In this document: positions 1-7,416 of the stretch, one piece after another | Layout: the number at the start of each line of letters is the position of its first letter | How positions within the stretch are numbered: position 1 is the stretch's first letter | Assembly (NCBI RefSeq): GCF_947500765.1 | Contig: NZ_CANMTH010000013.1 | Coordinates: 1-64,000 of the forward strand | Reading direction: 5' to 3' | Length of the DNA stretch: 64,000 nucleotides | Source: an uncultured Formosa sp. | Lineage (GTDB): Bacteria; Bacteroidota; Bacteroidia; Flavobacteriales; Flavobacteriaceae | Program-made: the position numbers and the translations under genes | Notes under the pieces: generated by a model | Told to the model about the DNA's origin: nothing | Databases searched by the model: none | The model's input: only the letters and a program-made list of their open reading frames with translations

Positions 1-177
1 TTATTTCGCTATTAGTACTAATAAACTAAAATGGAAGCAAGGTTTTCGTTGGTCTGTTAACTTACGCACAACGTGTTATATCAAAACAAATATAAACGAT
101 AATCCATTACTATTCAGGATATCGGCACACAAAGTCCTATGTTTAATTAGACGTATTTTAACTATATAGAATTATAT
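1..177. other. Left-edge non-coding stretch
   Basis: AT-rich sequence downstream of the minus-strand gene ending at 178. A minus-strand frame closes with TAA at positions 1-3 but is open for only about 24 codons and has no ATG, so no gene is called. No hairpin with a T-run and no RNA gene was recognised. Confidence 0.4.
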
Positions 178-1671
178 TTACTCCATTGATACCTTACTAA
201 ATTTAGCATTCACGATAATCGTTTTATTGCTACTTAAATTCCCCGTAGAAAATGTAGACACGTTTTCACTGCTCGTTTTCTTTGGATGTTTAAATCGAGA
301 TTGCTTGCCATTATATTGTAAGCTATAGTCTGTTTTTGGCAAACTAATTAGGGCATCGCTATTTTCTAAAACAATATTTAGGTTCTGAAACGTATCTGCT
401 ATTTTTGAAATCTTAAGATCGCCAAAACTTCCATTAATTATGGTGTTTCCAGACAGTTGCCCCAACTGTATATTAGATGAATTTGAATTTAACACCAACT
501 GATTTACAGCTTCAATATTAGCCTGTTCTACATATTTCAACATCAACTGCCCCTGATTCCAATTGGTAATAGACACGGGCGCATAAGACACCGCGATGGA
601 GGTGTTACTCCCATCGATGGTGTTTGCTGTTAATTTGGTATGCGACATTTCGGCCTTTAAATTTTCTATAAGCGACACAAATTGTAATTCGCCATATTTT
701 ACATTCACTTTTAAATTTGCCTTTTTAGGCATGTGGATAATAATTGTTTTTCTAATATTAGGATTGCTATCTCTCATGCTTCTACCCTGCTCTGCACTAT
801 GCATCGCTTCTTCTGCTTTCATACGGCTCGCTTCGGCATGCTCTTGGGCTTCCATTTGCTTTTCAAACGATTTGCCAAACGATTCTCCCCAAGCTTCCAT
901 TTGGTTCTCAAAATCCTTTCCAAAGCCATTTTCAAATTGTTTGCCCCAAGCTTCCATTTGCTTGCCATAAGATTCGCCAAACGTCTCTCCCCAGGCTTCC
1001 ATTTTTTTCTCATAATCTTCAAAACCCGATGCACTGATTTTTTTCGCCCAAGCCTTCATTTTATCTTCATATTCTTTTCCATATTTTTTCTGGTACGTTT
1101 TACTCCACGTATCTAAATACTTATCACCTTCTGCTTTATACGCTTCATAATCAAAATGTACTTGACTCATGCCTTCTGGTAATTCTGGTAATTCTGGCAT
1201 TGTTGGTGGCTCTGGCATATTGGGCATCTGTGGCATATTCGCAAAATGCTTCATGTCCGGTAACGGTGGCATGGGTGGCACTTCGGCCAGTTCAAACTCT
1301 AAATGCTGTAACGCGGATATTGAATTCATATCGAAATCGTAATCTGCATCCCATCCGTTTTGCATGCCTTTACTCGAAATATTTACAAAATCGCTAGATC
1401 CACTTACATCTACATGCCAATCTTTTAACGCGTTTTGTAAATCAGACTGACTTAAATGATCGCTTTCTACAAAAGCCTCAACTTCAATCACATCTTTATT
1501 CCACGTATCGATTTTTACTATGGTGTAATTCGATTCTAAATTAATAGTCACCTCTTTATTCACTTTTAAAGATTGCGATGCCTTAGATAGCTTTTGTTGT
1601 GCTTGTGTTAGATTAGACACAAACACGACTAGCACTAAACTTGTGATTGATTTTATAATTAACTGTTTCAT
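178..1671 (-). CDS. Secreted DUF4097-like protein with MEAW tandem repeats
   Basis: A 497-residue exported protein of unknown function. Residues 1-25 form a signal peptide ending at TQAQQ. Residues about 30-125 are a beta-rich region. Residues 131-167 are a Pro/Met-rich linker. Residues about 185-276 are charged aromatic repeats with Trp at 189, 208, 227, 242 and 261 and Met-Glu/Lys-Ala at 205, 224, 239, 258 and 273. Residues about 308-497 resemble the repetitive beta strands of DUF4097/DUF2807 putative adhesins (family assignment by eye). The gene follows the ECF sigma factor and anti-sigma-like gene with a 16-nt gap, so it is probably the last gene of that operon and part of an envelope stress or surface-sensing unit (inference). 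No catalytic motif was seen. Confidence 0.8.
   Translation of the reverse strand: MKQLIIKSITSLVLVVFVSNLTQAQQKLSKASQSLKVNKEVTINLESNYTIVKIDTWNKDVIEVEAFVESDHLSQSDLQNALKDWHVDVSGSSDFVNISSKGMQNGWDADYDFDMNSISALQHLEFELAEVPPMPPLPDMKHFANMPQMPNMPEPPTMPELPELPEGMSQVHFDYEAYKAEGDKYLDTWSKTYQKKYGKEYEDKMKAWAKKISASGFEDYEKKMEAWGETFGESYGKQMEAWGKQFENGFGKDFENQMEAWGESFGKSFEKQMEAQEHAEASRMKAEEAMHSAEQGRSMRDSNPNIRKTIIIHMPKKANLKVNVKYGELQFVSLIENLKAEMSHTKLTANTIDGSNTSIAVSYAPVSITNWNQGQLMLKYVEQANIEAVNQLVLNSNSSNIQLGQLSGNTIINGSFGDLKISKIADTFQNLNIVLENSDALISLPKTDYSLQYNGKQSRFKHPKKTSSENVSTFSTGNLSSNKTIIVNAKFSKVSME
847..1119 (-). repeat. Tandem repeat array coding for MEAW units
   Basis: This part of the gene encodes residues about 185-275. 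Units of the form MEAWGxxFxxxFxKxFE recur with 19- and 15-residue spacing. Residues 205-238 and 239-272 are two copies of a 34-residue super-unit, or 102 nt. The repeats are in frame and diverged, so they are a protein-level repeat rather than a CRISPR or simple-sequence tract. Confidence 0.75.
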
Positions 1672-1687
1672 TTTTTTGATTGATTTT

Positions 1688-2287
1688 TTAAATGGATTGT
1701 TCTATCGCCTCATCAGCAATAGCATCGGTACTGAATTCTTTTAATTGATCGCGTAAACGGTATAACAAGTTTAAACGCAATTTTAAATTATCGATTAAGG
1801 CATTTACGGTTAATTCGCTCGGGCCAGATTCGGTTAATTCTATAGACAACTTTTTGTATTCGTTGGTTAATTCTTCTAAACGCTGAATGTAACCATCTAT
1901 CAGTTCCTTGTTTTCTGGTGTTAATTCTACTTTAGATAATTCGGTATGAATACTCGCTAAATAATAATCTTCAACTTTCTTTAAGTCGGGAGACAAATCT
2001 CCCAAGGTTTTTGTTTTTACAACTGGCGTCACTTCGGTTTCTACAACTTGCTGTTGTGTTTTTGTTATTTTATCAGCATTAAAAAACGTATATCCTCCAA
2101 AGCTCAACGCAAATAAAATCACTAAACTCGCGGCGACAGCCATCCAATTAAATTTAGATTTAGGCGGATCTTGAGGTAAACTAGCCTTTAACTTTTCTAA
2201 AAAGCGTGCTTCATGTCCTTCAGACAACCGGTCGTCTTTTTGATGCGCTTTATCGGCTTCAAATAAATCTCTAATATCTTGTGCCAT
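1688..2287 (-). CDS. Membrane anti-sigma-like protein
   Basis: A 199-residue protein with an acidic/basic cytoplasmic N-terminus (residues 1-46), one transmembrane segment at about 47-69 (starting FNWMAVAASLVILFALSFGG), and an extracytoplasmic C-terminal half rich in Leu and Glu that is probably helical (about 105-190). It overlaps the 3' end of the ECF sigma gene by 17 nt. That coupling and the single-span topology fit an anti-sigma factor that holds the sigma at the membrane. No zinc anti-sigma HxxxCxxC motif is present, so the call rests on context and topology. Confidence 0.65.
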   Translation of the reverse strand: MAQDIRDLFEADKAHQKDDRLSEGHEARFLEKLKASLPQDPPKSKFNWMAVAASLVILFALSFGGYTFFNADKITKTQQQVVETEVTPVVKTKTLGDLSPDLKKVEDYYLASIHTELSKVELTPENKELIDGYIQRLEELTNEYKKLSIELTESGPSELTVNALIDNLKLRLNLLYRLRDQLKEFSTDAIADEAIEQSI

Positions 2288-2828
2288 AATTCTTAGTTTT
2301 TAAAAGTTCTTGTAATTTTTGTTTTCCTCGCGATAATTGTGTACGTGAGGCAACTTCAGAAATGTTTAAAATTTCAGAAATTTCTTGATGGTCATAGCCT
2401 TCAATTAAAAACAACATCACCACATACTTATACTTTTCTGGCAAGGTTTCTATAACGCGTTTTATATCATTTAAAGTCACACCATCATCGACCGTCCAAT
2501 TATCATGAGGATTTGTATCGACTACTTTCAAGTGCACTTCTTCTAAAACATCTAACTGCTGTTTTTTAGATTTAAGTGAATCTATACAGGTATTCACAAC
2601 AATACGTTTTAACCAAGCTCCAAAAGTGACATCTCCTTTAAATTGATGGAGTTTACTAAAGGCCTTTATAAATGCATCTTGCACCAGATCTTCGGCCTCT
2701 GCTGTATTCGAAATAAACCGTTTCGCCACACTATACATACCTTGGCAATACTGGTTGTATAACTGCAATTGAGCCTTTTGGTTATGTCGCTTACATTGTT
2801 CTATGATATCAATAGAAAACAAACTCAC
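2271..2828 (-). CDS. ECF-type RNA polymerase sigma factor
   Basis: A 185-residue sigma-70 family protein. Region 2 lies at about residues 18-85, with AEAEDLVQDAFIKAF as the -10-recognition and core-binding signature. Region 4 lies at about 125-178, with LPEKYKYVVMLFLIEGYDHQ followed by the helix-turn-helix EISEILNISEVASRTQLSRG. The start at 2828 is a GTG; no ATG lies ahead of region 2, and the N-terminus from this codon fits the family. The cognate membrane protein follows with overlap. The likely role is transcription of an envelope regulon that may include the secreted protein at 178-1671. The target promoters cannot be told from this window. Confidence 0.88.
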   Translation of the reverse strand: MSLFSIDIIEQCKRHNQKAQLQLYNQYCQGMYSVAKRFISNTAEAEDLVQDAFIKAFSKLHQFKGDVTFGAWLKRIVVNTCIDSLKSKKQQLDVLEEVHLKVVDTNPHDNWTVDDGVTLNDIKRVIETLPEKYKYVVMLFLIEGYDHQEISEILNISEVASRTQLSRGKQKLQELLKTKNYGTRY

Positions 2829-2999
2829 TTATGGTTTTATTGGTTAGTGTACATCTTAAAGACGACGCTTTTTTTGAAGTGTTGCAAAAAAGTAATATAA
2901 TTTTTTCTAAGGCTTGTTAAATTTGAATTAATTAAACCTCACATTTTTAAGTTGACTATCTTTTAAAGTATATTTACCCACTTAAATAACAATTGTTTT

Positions 3000-3554
3000 A
3001 TGAATAGATTTTTAAAATGGGTAATGATACTCTTATTGTTTGTAGCCATAGGAGTTTTTCTGTATGCATATTTTGAAAAAGGAGCTTTTAATAAAGTTTT
3101 AAGTCCGAAAGATACCGTAGAGTATAAACTAAACGATTTAAAATTAGAGGTGTTCTATAACAGACCGTCAAAACGTGACCGTTTAATTTTTGGAGGGTTA
3201 GTACCATTTAATGAAGTTTGGAGAACAGGTGCCAACGAAGCCACTACTTTTAAGACAAACAAAGCTTTAAAAATAGGAACAGATTCTTTACCTCCAGGAA
3301 AATATACGCTTTGGACTATTCCTAACGATTCTATTTGGCATGTTATGTTTAATAAAAAACAATATAAATGGGGTGTAGATGAAACTATGCAAGCCATGCG
3401 CGATCCCTCTTTTGATGTCATAGATTTAGAAGTTCCTGTCGAGAAATTAAACAATTCGGTTGAAGAATTCACCATTTCTTTTGATAATTCTACCGACAAT
3501 TTAGCCTTAACCATGGCATGGGACGATGTAAAAGTTGCTGTCCCTTTAAAATAA
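3000..3554 (+). CDS. DUF2911 domain protein, membrane-anchored
   Basis: A 184-residue protein with an N-terminal transmembrane or uncleaved signal segment (residues about 6-25) followed by a DUF2911 domain (about 35-183). The typical family sequence VFYNRPSKRDRLIFGGLVPF and the later LPPGKYTLWTIP are both visible. DUF2911 proteins are widespread in Bacteroidota and have no established function. The gene stands alone on the plus strand, divergent from the sigma operon across 171 bp. Confidence 0.85.
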   Translation: MNRFLKWVMILLLFVAIGVFLYAYFEKGAFNKVLSPKDTVEYKLNDLKLEVFYNRPSKRDRLIFGGLVPFNEVWRTGANEATTFKTNKALKIGTDSLPPGKYTLWTIPNDSIWHVMFNKKQYKWGVDETMQAMRDPSFDVIDLEVPVEKLNNSVEEFTISFDNSTDNLALTMAWDDVKVAVPLK

Positions 3555-3620
3555 ACAGATCTATTTCACTGTTTATTTAACATTTTTAAATGCTAAAAAT
3601 TTCTTTTCTATAAAAAAGAA

Positions 3621-3628
3621 TACATTTG
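3621..3628 (+). promoter_or_regulatory. Candidate -7 box of the glycosyltransferase operon
   Basis: TACATTTG fits the Bacteroidota TAnnTTTG -7 consensus and lies 19 nt before the ATG at 3648. No clear TTG -33 element was found at the usual distance, so support is moderate. Confidence 0.45.
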
Positions 3629-3647
3629 TACTTTCAAGTTTTTATCT

Positions 3648-4361
3648 ATGAGTTATCAATTCACCATTATAGTTCCTGTTTATAATGAAGAAGACAATTT
3701 ATTACGTGTCGAAGAAGAGTTACTAGCATACGCTAAAACAGCATCTAAAAGCACAAAAATCCTTCTCGTAAATGACGGATCTAAAGATAAAAGTCAGGAA
3801 CTAATAGAAACAATCTGCAAACGAAACGAAGAATTTGAATTCATTAGTTTTAAGCAAAATCGAGGACTAAGTGCCGCTATAAAAGCGGGATTTGATTACA
3901 CAAATACACCTTTGGTTGGTTATATCGATTCCGATTTACAAACTGCACCTTCAGATTTTAATATCTTACTTCAACATATAGGAACATACGACTTGGTAAC
4001 AGGTGTACGTTCTAACAGAAAAGATTCTTTTGTAAAAAATATGTCGTCTAAAATTGCAAATGGGATTCGTAGAAGTTTTACTCACGATGGCATGGACGAT
4101 ACCGGTTGCCCTTTAAAGGTTATAAAAACCGATTATGCTAAACGCATTCCAATGTTTAAAGGCTTACATCGTTTTTTACCTGCTATGATTTTACTTCAGC
4201 ATGGTAAAATTATTCAAGTACCAGTTCAACATTTTCCTAGAATTGCAGGAGTTGCTAAATTTGGATTATGGAATAGATTATTAGGACCTCTAGTAGATTG
4301 TTTTGCTTATATGTGGATGAAAAAGAAGTATATTAACTACGAAATTGAGACCCGTAGTTAA
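3648..4361 (+). CDS. Family 2 glycosyltransferase (polyprenyl-phosphate sugar transferase type)
   Basis: A 237-residue GT-A enzyme without transmembrane helices. The nucleotide-sugar binding motifs are NDGS (residues 42-45) and DSD (94-96), as in dolichyl/undecaprenyl-phosphate sugar synthases such as ArnC and DPM1. By family knowledge it would load a sugar onto a polyprenyl phosphate at the inner face of the cytoplasmic membrane. Its stop shares a base with the next start (TAATG), and an ArnT-like GT39 follows, so the three genes probably act in one pathway: making a lipid-linked sugar, handling it across the membrane, and transferring it to an envelope acceptor. The sugar is unknown. Confidence 0.87.
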   Translation: MSYQFTIIVPVYNEEDNLLRVEEELLAYAKTASKSTKILLVNDGSKDKSQELIETICKRNEEFEFISFKQNRGLSAAIKAGFDYTNTPLVGYIDSDLQTAPSDFNILLQHIGTYDLVTGVRSNRKDSFVKNMSSKIANGIRRSFTHDGMDDTGCPLKVIKTDYAKRIPMFKGLHRFLPAMILLQHGKIIQVPVQHFPRIAGVAKFGLWNRLLGPLVDCFAYMWMKKKYINYEIETRS

Positions 4362-4984
4362 TGAGTGATTGGATTATATATACTATAGGATTTATTGCAC
4401 AAATCTTATTCTCGTCCCGATTAGTTGTACAATGGATAACGTCTGAAAAAAAACGTAAAGTCATTACTCCTACCCTATTTTGGACGTTAAGCTTAATTGC
4501 TTCCTTCTTACTTTTTATTTATGGCTATCTACGCCAAGACTTTGCTATAATGCTAGGTCAGAGTTTAACGTATTTTATATATATAAGGAATCTTCAGCTA
4601 CAAAATCAATGGCAAAAATTTCCTAAACCCATGCGTTGGTTTTTACTTTTTGTTCCAATACTTATCGTGATATACTACTATAATAATAACAAAATAGATA
4701 TGACGTTATTATTCAAAAACGAAGATATTCCTATCTGGTTATTAGTTTTAGGCATTGTATCGCAAATTGTATTTACCTTACGTTTTGTTTACCAATGGAT
4801 TTATTCTGAAAAAAAGAAAGAATCTACGTTACCTTTTGGTTTTTGGGCCTTAAGCTTAGCAGGATCTATACTTATTTTAATTTACGCAGTATTACGTAGA
4901 GATCCCGTTTTATTTACTGGACATATTTTAGGTGCCGTAATTTATAGTCGAAATCTTGTTTTAATAAAAAAATATCATGATTAA
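4361..4984 (+). CDS. Duplicated LAB_N membrane protein
   Basis: A 207-residue multi-spanning protein with two copies of the lipid-A-disaccharide-synthase N-terminal (LAB_N) domain, at about residues 3-80 and 122-203. Each copy has a helix-R-hydrophobic-QWI-SEKK pattern (RLVVQWITSEKK and RFVYQWIYSEKK), then FW.LSL and a short RR/RQD loop, and ends in Y.RNL. No catalytic LpxB domain is present. It is fused translationally to its neighbours (1-nt overlap upstream, 8-nt overlap downstream with the GT39 gene). A flippase or accessory role for the lipid-linked sugar is inferred from context only. Confidence 0.82.
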   Translation: MSDWIIYTIGFIAQILFSSRLVVQWITSEKKRKVITPTLFWTLSLIASFLLFIYGYLRQDFAIMLGQSLTYFIYIRNLQLQNQWQKFPKPMRWFLLFVPILIVIYYYNNNKIDMTLLFKNEDIPIWLLVLGIVSQIVFTLRFVYQWIYSEKKKESTLPFGFWALSLAGSILILIYAVLRRDPVLFTGHILGAVIYSRNLVLIKKYHD

Positions 4985-6608
4985 AGTTCTCGAAAAACAT
5001 CCCGTTATAACCATTTGTCTTTTGGTAGCAGTGATGCTTCTTCCTAATTTACATGTCATGCAAGTAACCATTATGGAAGCGAGAAACTTTATTACAGCTC
5101 GAGAAATGATAACCGATAATCATTGGTTATTAACTACCATGAACGGTGAAGCACGCTATGAAAAACCACCTTTACCAACATGGTTATCTGCGATATCTGC
5201 CTTAATATTCGGATTAAAAGTCTATGCTTTAAGACTTCCAACCGTATTTATGATTATGGTAATAGGCGTTTTCACCTATCGTTTATCTGTATCACTTTTA
5301 CAGAATACGGCACATGGTTTAGTTAATGCGTGTATTGTAATTACAGCTTTTTATACTGTAGGAATTACTATTGAAGCGCCTTGGGATATTTATGCTCATG
5401 GATTCATGATGATTGCTATATATCATTTATTTCAACTGTTTCAGAAAGAGAATACGTATTGGAAACATACGTTAATCGCTGGAATATGTTTAGGCTTTTC
5501 ATTTTTAAGTAAAGGCCCTGTATCTCTATACGCACTTTTCTTGCCGTTTATATTCGCTTATGCCTTTACGTATAAGTTTAAAAAATTCAGACCTAAAACC
5601 TTCTCTATAGTTAGTGTTTTAATATTGATGCTTGTTATTGGTGGCTGGTGGTTTATTTACGTACGTTTGGTAGATCCTGAAACGTTTACACATATTACAC
5701 AAAAGGAAACAAGCAATTGGGGAAGTTATAATATTCGTCCGTTTTACTATTATTGGAGCTTCTTTACACAAAGTGGAATTTGGACTATTCCTGCATTTAT
5801 AGGGTTACTTTTTCCGTATTTAAAAACTAGGGTTCGTAACCTAAAAGCTTATAAATTTAGTTTGTATTGGACCATTTTTGCTGTGATATTATTATCTATA
5901 ATTCCAGAGAAAAAATCGAGATATCTTATGCCTGTTTTAATTCCGTTAGCTATAAATACTGGTTTTTATATCGATTACCTTATTCAGCGTTTTAAAACTT
6001 TACAACATAAAAAAGAAACAATTCCTGTATATTTTAACTTCGGATTAATAGCGAGTATTGGTGTTTTATTCCCTATTCTAGCCTATTTAGGGTTAAAAGA
6101 TAAATTAGATGGCTTTTGGTTTCAATATATTATCGCTTCAGTTGTGCTGTTTAGTATAGGAACTTTAATTTTTATCAACTTAAAGAAAAAAGCAATAAAA
6201 CCGGTCTTTTATCTAACCGTTATATTCTTCGCGTCTATATTTATTGTTGCATTACCGTTATATAAAGCAATGGTTCCTGCACATTATTACGATATTTCTA
6301 GTTTAAAATCGGAAGCTAAAAAACAAGGACTTAATGTATATGGGCTAAATGCTGTATCGCCAGAAATGCTTTGGTTATACGGTGAAATTCTTCCAAGTAT
6401 AAATACCGAAGACAATCGCCTTGAGTTTCCTAAAGAAAACAGTTTCGGTTTACTTTCTAATGAATTAACAGCTTCAGAAAAGCAATCGATAAGTGCAATT
6501 TACACAATAGATTTTGTGAGAACATACGACATTAATATGGCAAATGATGCTTCAAAAAAACACAATTCTAGACTTGTAAACACCTATTATATTCTAACTA
6601 AAAAATAG
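4977..6608 (+). CDS. ArnT-like family 39 glycosyltransferase
   Basis: A 543-residue polytopic membrane protein with about 11-13 hydrophobic segments. The first periplasmic loop carries acidic residues and the GEARYEKPPLPTW motif (about residues 57-69) typical of GT39/PMT/ArnT enzymes, which transfer a sugar from a polyprenyl-phosphate donor to lipid A or protein. Later features include LSKGPVSLYALFLPF and PEKKSRYLMPVLIPLA, both conserved in the ArnT family. It is the last gene of the GT2-LAB_N-GT39 operon. Its 3' end runs 11 nt into the oppositely oriented PAP2 gene. Confidence 0.87.
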   Translation: MIKVLEKHPVITICLLVAVMLLPNLHVMQVTIMEARNFITAREMITDNHWLLTTMNGEARYEKPPLPTWLSAISALIFGLKVYALRLPTVFMIMVIGVFTYRLSVSLLQNTAHGLVNACIVITAFYTVGITIEAPWDIYAHGFMMIAIYHLFQLFQKENTYWKHTLIAGICLGFSFLSKGPVSLYALFLPFIFAYAFTYKFKKFRPKTFSIVSVLILMLVIGGWWFIYVRLVDPETFTHITQKETSNWGSYNIRPFYYYWSFFTQSGIWTIPAFIGLLFPYLKTRVRNLKAYKFSLYWTIFAVILLSIIPEKKSRYLMPVLIPLAINTGFYIDYLIQRFKTLQHKKETIPVYFNFGLIASIGVLFPILAYLGLKDKLDGFWFQYIIASVVLFSIGTLIFINLKKKAIKPVFYLTVIFFASIFIVALPLYKAMVPAHYYDISSLKSEAKKQGLNVYGLNAVSPEMLWLYGEILPSINTEDNRLEFPKENSFGLLSNELTASEKQSISAIYTIDFVRTYDINMANDASKKHNSRLVNTYYILTKK

Positions 6609-7173
6609 GTAAACCTCTACGTTTTGCAATATACAAATACAACTTGTAAAACCCGAATCCTGAAATTGCTCCAAAAGTAAGTCCGCATAATAAATCTAAC
6701 GGATAATGCACACCAACATACACACGACTATAAGCAACAATTAAGCTCCAAACAATTAAAAGATAAATTGCTTTTTTATAAAATGGCTTAAGTAACAGGC
6801 CTCCAAATATTGCGGCTGCCATAGAGTTTGAAGAATGTCCGGAAAAGAATCCGTAGCGCCCACAACGTGCTGCAATATATCGCATATGCTCCATTACGCC
6901 TTCAGTTCTACAAGGTCTAAAGCGTTGTACAGTATGCTTCACTAAATTGGTTATTTGATCTGTAAAGGTTATCATTAAAACAATTACAATAACAGAAACA
7001 ACAAGCGATTGCAAACCTCTTTTTCTATAAATTAAATACAATAACAACCCGTACAGCGGTGCAAAAGTAAACTCGTGTGTAATGGCTAACCAAAGCGGAT
7101 CCCACGTTTCGGAACCTAAGTTATTTAAATATAAAAATAAGTCTTTATCTGCGTTTACAAGTTGATCGAACAT
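6598..7173 (-). CDS. PAP2-family membrane phosphatase
   Basis: A 191-residue protein with about five transmembrane helices and the three phosphatase motifs KHTVQRFRP (about residues 74-82), SGHSSNS (about 112-118) and SRVYVGVHYPLDLLCG (about 149-164). It belongs to the type 2 phosphatidic acid phosphatase superfamily, which removes phosphate from lipid phosphates such as undecaprenyl pyrophosphate or lipid A. It lies five bases after a small acidic protein gene. Convergent neighbours encode lipid-linked sugar enzymes, so a role in polyprenyl-phosphate recycling is plausible but unproven. Confidence 0.88.
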   Translation of the reverse strand: MFDQLVNADKDLFLYLNNLGSETWDPLWLAITHEFTFAPLYGLLLYLIYRKRGLQSLVVSVIVIVLMITFTDQITNLVKHTVQRFRPCRTEGVMEHMRYIAARCGRYGFFSGHSSNSMAAAIFGGLLLKPFYKKAIYLLIVWSLIVAYSRVYVGVHYPLDLLCGLTFGAISGFGFYKLYLYIAKRRGLPIF

Positions 7174-7178
7174 AAGCT

Positions 7179-7406
7179 TTACTCTTCGTAACGAGCTACT
7201 TCTCTGTCATAAAAATCGGTAGCTTTTTGTATTAAACCTTCAGTTTCCATTTCTATTTCACGTTGATCTTCTTGATCGAAATCTTCTAACCATTCTACCT
7301 CATCATCTTCTAAATTGATTATAAATCGAGGAAATTCTGTATGAATAACAAAAATGGCATTGGGATGATCTGTATTGTCTCCTAATATAAATTTTGGAAG
7401 TTCCAT
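7179..7406 (-). CDS. Small acidic conserved protein
   Basis: A 75-residue, strongly acidic soluble protein without signal peptide or membrane segment. It begins MELPKFILGDNTDHPNAIFV and has an acidic middle with VEWLED (residues 37-42) and a helical C-terminus. It sits between the MATE gene (10-nt gap) and the PAP2 gene (5-nt gap), so it is co-transcribed. Similar short proteins are common hypotheticals in flavobacteria, but I do not recognise a function. Confidence 0.75.
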   Translation of the reverse strand: MELPKFILGDNTDHPNAIFVIHTEFPRFIINLEDDEVEWLEDFDQEDQREIEMETEGLIQKATDFYDREVARYEE

Positions 7407-7416
7407 ATCTTTAAAA

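Noticed and set aside
1..78. Minus-strand open frame closing with TAA at 1-3
   Set aside because: Only about 24 codons, no ATG and no recognisable family sequence.
596..1116. Long plus-strand open frames opposite the repeat-rich secreted protein gene
   Set aside because: They mirror the biased codon composition of the minus-strand repeat gene, have no gene-like N-terminus and match no family pattern; the minus-strand protein has a signal peptide and domain structure.
847..1119. Possible CRISPR-like or simple-repeat array
   Set aside because: The repeat is in-frame, diverged at the DNA level and lacks equal-length spacers; it encodes a protein repeat.
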